Part shown: positions 39,901 to 45,660 of the stretch, in pieces
Position numbering within the stretch: the first letter of the stretch is position 1
Layout of the letters: every line of letters begins with the position of its first letter
Assembly: GCF_014397785.1 (NCBI RefSeq)
Contig: NZ_VZQQ01000051.1
Coordinates: 1 to 45,660, forward strand
Length of the DNA stretch: 45,660 nt
Direction of reading: 5' to 3'
From: Paraburkholderia podalyriae
Lineage (GTDB): Bacteria; Pseudomonadota; Gammaproteobacteria; Burkholderiales; Burkholderiaceae
The notes under the pieces: model-generated
Database searches by the model: none
The model's input: only the letters and a program-made list of their open reading frames with translations
What the model was told of the DNA's origin: nothing
Position numbers and translations under genes: made by a program

Positions 39901-41628
39901 ATGTTCTTCTACGCGCTTGCAACAGATTATGACGGGACGATCGCAGAAGATGGGGTCGTGAAGGATTCCACCTTCGAGGCGCTGGCACGCCTTCGCGAGT
40001 CCGGACGGCGCCTGATCCTGGCCACCGGAAGAGAGCTTGAGGATTTAAAACGGGTTTGCCCGCGCCTGGACATGTTCGAGGAGGTTGTCGCCGAAAATGG
40101 CGGCGTTCTCTATCGGCCCGCGACCCAGGTGGTCGATCTGTTGGCTGAGCCGCCGCCGGCTGCATTCGTCAACCAGCTTCGCGACCGTGGCGTCACGCCC
40201 CTGTCCGTCGGTCATGTGATCGTCGCGACTTGGGAGCCCAACCAAGACATCGTGCTGGAAACCGTCAAGGATCTCGGGCTTGAATTGCAGATCATTTTCA
40301 ACAAGGGCGCGGTAATGGTGTTGCCGCCGGGGATCAACAAGGCCACCGGGCTGAAGGCCGCGCTGCGCAATCTATCTTTAGCCTCGATCAATGTCGTGGG
40401 CGTGGGCGACGCCGAGAACGATCATGCTTTGCTAAACGCCTGCGGCTGCTCAGTCGCCGTCGCGAACGCCGTTCCAATGCTGAAGGCGGCCGCAGATTGG
40501 GTAACAGACTGTCCGCGCGGAGCGGGTGTCGTCGAAGTTGTGGATGGCATCCTGAACAACGATTTGACGGAGGTTGCCTGTAGCGACCGTCATACTGTGG
40601 CACTCGGCACAGTGACGGACGCCCACTCCGATAAACTGGAACCGGTTTCGATGCAGGTCGGCCGATCGGGTCGAATGCTTATTTGTGGCACCTCTGGAAG
40701 TGGAAAATCCACATTTACGCAGGGCTTTCTTGAGCGCCTCGCAGTTGCCGGCATGCAGTATTGCATCATCGATCCGGAGGGGGATTACGAGGGCTTTGTA
40801 GGCGTTACCTGCGTCGGCGACGCTGAGCGGTCGCCATCTCTGCAAAACGTGACCGAGCTTCTCGAGTATCCGGATCGCAACGTCGCGATCAGTCTTCTTG
40901 GACTGCCACTGGACGACCGTCCGAATTTTTTGTCATCTTTGATTCCAAAGTTGATTGACCTCCGCGTGCGAACCGGTCGGCCGCACTGGCTGGTAATCGA
41001 CGAGGCGCATCATATGATGCCTTCACAAAACGAATCAATGGCCAAGAGCTTGCCCTCGGATTTCGATCGGGTGGCCTTCATCACAGTTCATCCCGACCAT
41101 ATGGCGAAGTCCGCGCTTATCGGCACGACTTGGTTGGTCGCCCTCGGAATCGCCATCGGGGATACTGTGGCGAAATTTGCGGCAGCAACTGGCTTGGCTG
41201 CTCCGGAAAGTCTTCCTGCCGCTCTCGATGCCGGCTGCGCGTTGGTATGGCCGATTGGTGAGGGGCAACAACCCGCAGAGGTTCATGTGATACCGCCAAG
41301 CGCGGAGCATCGTCGACATGTGCGGAAATATGCTACGGGGACGCTCGGTGAGGATACAAGCTTCTATTTTCGCGGTCCGGACGGCGCGCTTAATCTGCGG
41401 GCTCAAAATTTGGAAATGTTCTGTCAGATCGGCGAAGGCGTTGATGACGAGACATGGCGCTACCATGCTCGGGCGAGAGACTATTCTCGTTGGTTGCGAG
41501 ATTGCATAAAGGACCCGGAACTAGCAGGTGAGATCGCGGGCATTGAAAACGCGGCTGAAGCGGATATTCAGGAATGCCGGCGAAAGATCCGTGCGGCCAT
41601 AGAACGCCGATACACAAAAGCTGAATAG
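39901..41628 (+). CDS. HAD phosphatase-HerA-like ATPase fusion
   Basis: I chose ATG 39901; the frame is open further left but that part is unlike protein. Residues 1-225 are a HAD-IIB (Cof-type) phosphatase: ATDYDGTIAEDG (Asp9, Asp11), LILATGRELEDL, NKATGLKAAL and VVGVGDAENDHALL. Residues 245-480 are a HerA/FtsK-type P-loop ATPase: MLICGTSGSGKST (Walker A, 263-271), YCIIDPEGDYEGF, and HWLVIDEAHHMMP (Walker B, 367-370). The last part (480-575) is helical and charged. Fusion of a small-molecule phosphatase to a HerA-like motor is unusual. No partner nuclease (NurA) or defence gene is adjacent. Function unknown. Confidence 0.8.
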   Translation: MFFYALATDYDGTIAEDGVVKDSTFEALARLRESGRRLILATGRELEDLKRVCPRLDMFEEVVAENGGVLYRPATQVVDLLAEPPPAAFVNQLRDRGVTPLSVGHVIVATWEPNQDIVLETVKDLGLELQIIFNKGAVMVLPPGINKATGLKAALRNLSLASINVVGVGDAENDHALLNACGCSVAVANAVPMLKAAADWVTDCPRGAGVVEVVDGILNNDLTEVACSDRHTVALGTVTDAHSDKLEPVSMQVGRSGRMLICGTSGSGKSTFTQGFLERLAVAGMQYCIIDPEGDYEGFVGVTCVGDAERSPSLQNVTELLEYPDRNVAISLLGLPLDDRPNFLSSLIPKLIDLRVRTGRPHWLVIDEAHHMMPSQNESMAKSLPSDFDRVAFITVHPDHMAKSALIGTTWLVALGIAIGDTVAKFAAATGLAAPESLPAALDAGCALVWPIGEGQQPAEVHVIPPSAEHRRHVRKYATGTLGEDTSFYFRGPDGALNLRAQNLEMFCQIGEGVDDETWRYHARARDYSRWLRDCIKDPELAGEIAGIENAAEADIQECRRKIRAAIERRYTKAE

Positions 41629-42093
41629 TTTAAAGTTTGATGGGTCTTCTCAGCCCAGTGGCTCGGGGCGAGGCTTTGCTAGGCTCTGCTGGCACCTGGA
41701 AATGACGCGACTCTCGCGCTTTCTTATAATTCAAACGGCAATACAATTCTCGCCCAAAATCAAAGCTGTATGTCGGCGTAGCATTTGGCCCTTTGGGTGG
41801 TCGCGAGGCAAAAAGCGCATCGGGCAGCACGCATCAAGCGTCATTCATACGCGTCTTCGTGCGGACGTTCGAGCGTCGGCTCCGCGTCCGTAGGCGGCCA
41901 TATTGGATTCCGCTAGCCCGAAGGCCTGATGAGGGTCGATCCCGGCCTCTCGTTGCCACTGCGAAAAGCACGCCGCTCGCTCAACATACGCAATCACCGA
42001 TCCAGGCACGACGCCGATAGCCACGTCGGTCCCGCCGATGCCCGGCCTTTCTGGCCTAAGATATTTCAAAGGAGCATCCGTGCGAGGGGCATC
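41629..42093. other. Intergenic region without a supported gene
   Basis: The stretch between the HAD-HerA gene and the small secreted protein contains only short, unconvincing frames on either strand. An AAAGGAGC ribosome-binding site at its right end serves a possible GTG or the downstream ATG. No terminator hairpin with a U-tract was seen. Confidence 0.4.
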
Positions 42094-42357
42094 ATGAAAG
42101 CACTTATCGTTGCTGCGACATTGGCGGCTGGCTGTTCCATCACCTACGCGCAGACTTACCCGCAGGGAGCGCTGGCTGACCAAAGCATGGGGGCCTATAG
42201 AGCGCAATTGGAAGCGCAGAAGCAACAGATCGAACTCCAGAACGAACAACTCCAATTACTGAAACAACAGCGCGACCTGGATTTGCTGAGGCAGCAGCGC
42301 GAACTGAATTCGCTGAGACAACAGCGCCAATTTGACTTGCTCAGACAGAAGCGCTAG
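42094..42357 (+). CDS. Small secreted protein with 9-residue Leu/Arg/Gln repeats
   Basis: The 87-residue product has a signal peptide (MKALIVAATLAAGCSITYAQ; cleavage probably after YA) and a mature part that is one long helix. The C-terminal half is a tandem repeat of a nine-residue unit, LLKQQRDLD, LLRQQRELN, SLRQQRQFD, LLRQKR, very rich in Gln and Arg. The pattern suggests a coiled coil, which would be periplasmic. The DNA repeats are also visible. It stands alone between the HAD-HerA gene and the IS91 element. Function unknown. Confidence 0.6.
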   Translation: MKALIVAATLAAGCSITYAQTYPQGALADQSMGAYRAQLEAQKQQIELQNEQLQLLKQQRDLDLLRQQRELNSLRQQRQFDLLRQKR

Positions 42358-42364
42358 ATCGCTG

Positions 42365-42385
42365 TGAGGCGCGGCACACGCCTCA
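42365..42385 (+). terminator. Hairpin after the small repeat protein
   Basis: TGAGGCG-cggcaca-CGCCTCA is a perfect 7-bp stem with a 7-base loop, eight bases after the stop codon. There is no U-tract, so termination may be weak or depend on Rho. Confidence 0.4.
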
Positions 42386-42514
42386 AGATCCGGCTGAGGC
42401 GACTCCCGGTAGAGTCGAGATGTGACGCGGTGGCTTTAGGCTGGGTTTGTCTGTTGCCGCCTCTTTCGTCTGGCGGTGCCCGAATAACCTCACCGTTGCT
42501 CCGTTTTCACACCC

Positions 42515-42549
42515 CGCTCATCGAACCGGACATGCAGATTTCCCGCATC
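42515..42549 (-). ncRNA. Possible group II intron domain V remnant
   Basis: The minus strand reads GATGCGGGAAATCTGCATG followed by TCCGGTTCGATGAGCGGG. This resembles the 3' side of group II intron domain V and the segment that follows it. The matching 5' strand (GAGCCG) is missing and is replaced by a hairpin (42545-42574). No intron-encoded protein is present. Confidence 0.4.
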
Positions 42550-42574
42550 AAATGAGTTCGATCACATTTGATGC
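42545..42574. repeat. Perfect 10-bp inverted repeat beside the IS91 element
   Basis: GCATCAAATG (42545-42554) and CATTTGATGC (42565-42574) form a perfect hairpin with a 10-base loop, six bases left of the IS left end. It might be part of the insertion site or of an IS91-type terminal structure. Confidence 0.6.
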
Positions 42575-42744
42575 GTAGTACTAAACCGCTGACGCGGTAG
42601 TGGGAGGTGGGTACAGGTCTGTGGCTGACGTTTCACGAGTACGGTTTCCTGCGGCAGATCCCGGCGAGGTGGTCGGCGCGCCACCAGGAGCAGTATGTGG
42701 GCGCCCGGTTGGGCATTCCACCCACTGCTTCCAGGAGGCTCGCC

Positions 42745-43623
42745 ATGACGCCGCTGCGCCAACGCATGATGCATGACATGGAGATCAGAAACCTTGCGGA
42801 GAATACCCAGAGGTCCTATCTGCTGCAGGTTTCCAGTTTCGCCCGGCACTTCCGCCGCTCACCCGAACTGCTGGGCCCTGAGGAGATTCGGGCGTGGCTC
42901 GTCTATCTACGTGAGGAGCGCAAGCTCGCACCCGGCAGCGTCGGCCCGACGATCGGCGCGCTGCGCTTCCTGTATCGCGTCACGCTCAAACGCGACTGGA
43001 GCGACGAGGATTTCCCGTTGCCCAGGAAACCGGTCCGGCTACCGGTCATTCTCAGCCTGGACGAGATCACGACCTTCTTCGAGTCGATCGTCAGTCTCAG
43101 GCAGCGGACCATCCTGATGGTTGCCTACGCAGCCGGCCTGCGTGTGTCGGAGGTTGTCCACCTCAAGGTCACGGACATCGACAGTAAGCGCATGGTCATC
43201 CGCGTCAACCAGGGGAAGAACCGTAAGGATCGCTACGTAATGCTGTCGCCGCGGCTGCTCGAGATCCTCCGAACATACTGGCACGACGCTCACCCTCGCG
43301 ACTGGCTCTTCCCCGGCGATATTCCGGGCCGGCCCATTACCCGCGAAGCGGTCGCACTGGCCTGCCGCGTCGCCCGCCAACGCAGCGGTATCCGGAAACC
43401 CATCACGCCGCACTCGTTGCGCCACGCCTTCGCGACGCACCTGCTAGAAGCCGGCACCGACGTGCGCCGAATCCAACTGCTGATGGGGCATCGTGCCCTT
43501 TCGACCACAGCTCGCTACCTCAAAGTGGCCACCAGCACCGTGTGTGCGACTCCAAGTCCCTTCGACCTCCTGCCGCATCCCGCACCCACGCCCGCCCAGC
43601 CGCCTGCGCCCGAGTACTTCTGA
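42745..43623 (+). CDS. Tyrosine recombinase of the IS91-like element
   Basis: The start at ATG 42745 is supported by AGGAGG seven bases upstream. The 292-residue protein has an N-terminal SAM-like core-binding domain (MEIRNLAENTQRSYLLQVSS) and a catalytic domain with the conserved residues: Arg in AAGLRVSEVVHLKV, Lys in the VNQGKNRKDRYV hairpin, HSLRHAFATHLLE (His-x-x-Arg), LMGHRALSTTARYL (His and nucleophile Tyr). The C-terminus is proline-rich. In this IS group the recombinase is an accessory gene of unclear function next to the HUH transposase. Confidence 0.88.
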   Translation: MTPLRQRMMHDMEIRNLAENTQRSYLLQVSSFARHFRRSPELLGPEEIRAWLVYLREERKLAPGSVGPTIGALRFLYRVTLKRDWSDEDFPLPRKPVRLPVILSLDEITTFFESIVSLRQRTILMVAYAAGLRVSEVVHLKVTDIDSKRMVIRVNQGKNRKDRYVMLSPRLLEILRTYWHDAHPRDWLFPGDIPGRPITREAVALACRVARQRSGIRKPITPHSLRHAFATHLLEAGTDVRRIQLLMGHRALSTTARYLKVATSTVCATPSPFDLLPHPAPTPAQPPAPEYF

Positions 43624-43629
43624 AGCCGT

Positions 43630-44838
43630 ATGCGACCGGCGCTCGAGGTGGCGGACATCTTCCGCCGCTGCGGCCCCAACTACCGGCAGTCCCATGCCGA
43701 CGCCCTCGGTTGTGCCCAGCGCCGCGCGATGAGTGCCATCGAGCTGTGCCGTACCGCCGCGCTCGGCGGTCATGTCGAACAGTGCGATGCCTGTGGCCAT
43801 CAGCGCATTGCCTACGACTCATGTCGCCATCGCTGCTGTCCCAAGTGCCAGTCGCTCGCCCGCGCGCAGTGGCTTGAGCGCCGACAGGCCGAACTGCTTC
43901 CATCGGTCGAGTACTTCCACGTCGTCTTCACGCTCCCCGAGCCCATCGCCGCGCTCGCTTACCAGAACAAGAAGATCCTCTACGATCTGCTGTTTCGAAC
44001 CAGCGCCCAGACGCTGCGTACGATTGCCGCCGATCCGAAACACATGGGCGCTGAGATCGGCTTCATCACGGTCCTGCACACGTGGGGGCAGAATCTGCTG
44101 CACCATCCGCACGTGCATTGCCTAGTACCGGGCGGCGGCATTGCACCGGACGGCGAACGCTGGATCGCCTGCCGTCCTGGCTTCTTCCTGCCCGTGCGGG
44201 TCCTCTCGCGGCTCTTCCGTCGGCTCTTTCTCGACAAGCTGCGCCGCACGTTTGACGCCTGTGCGCTGCGCTTCCATGGCCAGCTCGAGCCGCTGCGCGA
44301 TCCGCGAGCGTTTGCAGCGTGGCTTGCGCCCGCCGCTCACGCGGAGTGGGTCGTCTACGCGAAGCCACCGTTTGGTGGCGCCGCACAGGTGCTCGACTAC
44401 CTGGGCCGCTACACGCATCGCGTCGCCATCTCGAATAACCGGCTGCTGAGCTTCGACGGACACGCCGTGCAGTTCCGCTGGAAGGACTACCGGCATGAAG
44501 CCCGGCACAGGACCATGACCCTGACGGCCGACGAGTTCATCCGCCGCTTCCTGCTGCACGTGCTGCCCTCCGGCTTCAAGCGCATCCGCAGCTACGGGTG
44601 GCTCGCCAACCGCCATCGGGCAGCACGCCTCGCGACCTGCCGGCGCCTGCTCGGCGTCGAGCCGCCCGCCGCAGCGTCACCTGCCATCGGGGAAGACTAC
44701 CGTGACCGTTACCAGCGGCTCACCGGCAGGTCACTGCGCGATTGCCCCGTGTGCGGCAAGGGCCACATGGTCCGCATCGAAGGCGGTGTCGCTGGCATCC
44801 TGCCGCGCGCTCCACCCGACATGAGCCATGTTCTCTGA
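43630..44838 (+). CDS. IS91-family HUH transposase
   Basis: The 402-residue protein has an N-terminal zinc-binding part (CDACGHQRIAYDSCRHRCCP, then KC), the HUH metal site in LLHHPHVHCLVPGGG, and the nucleophile region VLDYLGRYTHRVAISN with two tyrosines three residues apart. A second zinc-ribbon-like CPVCGKG lies near the end. Such enzymes move one DNA strand by rolling-circle transposition from ori to ter ends. It starts six bases after the recombinase stop. It looks intact, and the length is normal for IS91 relatives. Confidence 0.9.
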   Translation: MRPALEVADIFRRCGPNYRQSHADALGCAQRRAMSAIELCRTAALGGHVEQCDACGHQRIAYDSCRHRCCPKCQSLARAQWLERRQAELLPSVEYFHVVFTLPEPIAALAYQNKKILYDLLFRTSAQTLRTIAADPKHMGAEIGFITVLHTWGQNLLHHPHVHCLVPGGGIAPDGERWIACRPGFFLPVRVLSRLFRRLFLDKLRRTFDACALRFHGQLEPLRDPRAFAAWLAPAAHAEWVVYAKPPFGGAAQVLDYLGRYTHRVAISNNRLLSFDGHAVQFRWKDYRHEARHRTMTLTADEFIRRFLLHVLPSGFKRIRSYGWLANRHRAARLATCRRLLGVEPPAAASPAIGEDYRDRYQRLTGRSLRDCPVCGKGHMVRIEGGVAGILPRAPPDMSHVL

Positions 44839-45102
44839 TCTGCGCTGTCAACTATTGCGATCACGTTGGCATTCCCCTCTCTGGCCAGCGCGGCCTAACT
44901 CGCGCCATCGATCTACTGCTACACGCAAAACCCCGAAACGCTGGCTGAGTTCCCTCGCCACGCCCGCATTCATACTCCCCTTTACGCCGCACGCCTTGCT
45001 AGAACACAAGGTTCCGGCGGCCCACAGACGCGCGACCGGTCATGCAATCCCCAGCGCGACGATTCAATGCCCATAGACTCCACCGCCCGTGGAGCGGTTT
45101 AG

Positions 45103-45286
45103 CACAAACGATTTTTTATTTACCGCTCGCGGATCGATCTCGCCAGTTTGATTCCTGCGTCGGAGGCCGCGACCGCTAAACAAAAAATCCTCTGCCATAT
45201 GTGGTGCTCGCTCAAATGTGGTCTTGTGGCGCCCGAGCCGGGATCCTCACAGGATCCGGCCGGCTGAACGCCACATAAAAAGCCTC
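45103..45286. other. Non-coding DNA between the IS and the integrase relic
   Basis: AT-rich next to the IS end. It has a GGATCC-tcaca-GGATCC hairpin near 45240-45256. On the minus strand AGGAGG and an ATG follow the integrase stop, opening only a nine-codon frame. No gene supported. Confidence 0.35.
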
Positions 45287-45515
45287 CTACAAGGATCGGA
45301 GAAACGCCATCAGCGTGGGATCTTTGGCCCACCGCCTGTTCGCCTTTTGATCGCTGGGGATAGTAAGCCGCGCCAGGGCGTTGGCCTTCGTCTCCAGATC
45401 GATTTCGGCGTAAACGTTGGTCGTATCGATGGAGACATGACCAAGCCACGCCCGTACGGTGTTGATATCGACGCCGGATCGAAGCAGGTGGGTCGCCGTT
45501 GAATGTCGCCAATGT
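45287..45515 (-). pseudogene. C-terminal fragment of a tyrosine recombinase
   Basis: The minus strand encodes HWRHSTATHLLRSGVDINTV, then RAWLGHVSIDTTNVYAEIDL and KANRRWAKDPTLMAFLRSL before TAG at 45287. It contains the His-x-x-Arg pair, the second His (WLGH) and the nucleophile Tyr (NVYAE) of phage-type integrases. An in-frame stop lies just upstream of HWRHS, near 45520, and the rest of the domain is absent. It resembles the family of the 8682-8957 fragment but covers a different part, so the two could derive from related elements. Confidence 0.7.
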
Positions 45516-45660
45516 CTCTAACGACATTGACGTCACTATGTGCCCTTCCTGACTATGTCTTGTAATTGAACAATAGCCCGTATTTCTTGGGTAAATGCGT
45601 GTTGTGAGATAGAGATAGTCTTGATTCCTTCCATCAGCCCCCGGCGTCCGGGAAGGAGTC
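45516..45660. other. Right end of the window, no gene seen
   Basis: A lower-GC stretch with no supported frame, repeat or RNA gene. It adjoins the truncated integrase and may be part of an older insertion. Confidence 0.3.

Larger units (their letters stand above)
42581..45102 (+). mobile_element. IS91-family element with accessory tyrosine recombinase
   Basis: The 2.5-kb element is bounded by perfect 10-bp inverted repeats CTAAACCGCT (42581-42590) and AGCGGTTTAG (45093-45102). It carries a tyrosine recombinase gene followed after six bases by an IS91-type HUH transposase, the arrangement of the ISPps1-like subgroup. I see no target-site duplication, as expected for this family. Both genes appear intact, so the element may be active. 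Confidence 0.75.

Noticed and set aside
1..45660. CRISPR arrays, tRNA and rRNA genes
   Set aside because: No regularly spaced repeat series and no tRNA or rRNA-like sequence was seen on reading.

Overview
The window is high-GC DNA typical of the Burkholderiales (Burkholderia, Paraburkholderia or Caballeronia in the broad sense). I infer this from codon use, a Burkholderia-style trimeric porin fragment, the HME-RND efflux genes and the mix of IS91-type and tyrosine-recombinase debris; no rRNA or tRNA confirms it. I see no tRNA, rRNA or CRISPR array. The whole window reads as an accessory region that has been rearranged several times: at least eight broken or truncated genes lie between functional-looking modules.

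Region by region. (1) 1-4140: a run of small, mostly unknown plus-strand genes, several membrane-anchored, whose junctions repeatedly carry a TAGGAAAAC-like motif. (2) 4214-4784: a small minus-strand putative DNA-binding protein with two 31-bp direct repeats (plus a partial third copy) upstream of its start. (3) 5832-8601: an ArsR-rhodanese fusion regulator, divergent from an ETHE1-like metallo-beta-lactamase-fold enzyme and an MFS transporter, with a palindromic operator between them; this looks like a reactive-sulfur or persulfide response unit. (4) 8682-9507: a recombination scar joining a tyrosine-recombinase fragment to the C-terminal part of a beta-propeller gene. (5) 9776-26492: the centre of the window, about 17 kb of minus-strand genes in one probable operon: response regulator, histidine kinase, outer-membrane factor (frameshifted), periplasmic adaptor, HME-type RND pump, a P-type ATPase fused to PAP2 and LssY_C domains, a DedA protein fused to PAP2 and LssY_C domains, a small Adhesin_E-like secreted protein, an MFS transporter, a BcrC-like PAP2 phosphatase and a decayed HAD-IB hydrolase. 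(6) 26738-29105: an MFS remnant, then a minus-strand set encoding a BNR/Asp-box (sialidase-like) protein and a free-standing copy of its C-terminal domain. (7) 29769-38851: a glycerate-kinase fragment and a TetR-controlled catabolic cluster with divergent arms (CoA-transferase, enoyl-CoA hydratase-like, AroE-like, MFS on the left; SDR, DUF993, TIM-barrel isomerase on the right). Near-identical operators sit at both TetR-flanking promoters. (8) 38945-45660: a broken porin, possible group II intron pieces, an unusual HAD phosphatase-HerA-like ATPase fusion, a small secreted repeat protein, a 2.5-kb IS91-family element with its own tyrosine recombinase, and a C-terminal integrase remnant.

The best candidate for an undescribed system is the 9.8-26.5 kb operon. 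Two of its proteins share the same PAP2-LssY_C tail. One copy, fused to a P-type ATPase of the PEGL (CtpE-like) type, keeps all PAP2 catalytic residues. The other, fused to DedA, has both catalytic histidines replaced by asparagine. With an RND pump, two-component regulation and a third, free PAP2 enzyme, the operon suggests an envelope-stress system linking cation transport, lipid or lipid-pyrophosphate turnover and efflux. That function is inference; the domain content and residues are read directly. The HAD-HerA fusion at 39901-41628 and the TetR catabolic cluster are the next most interesting.
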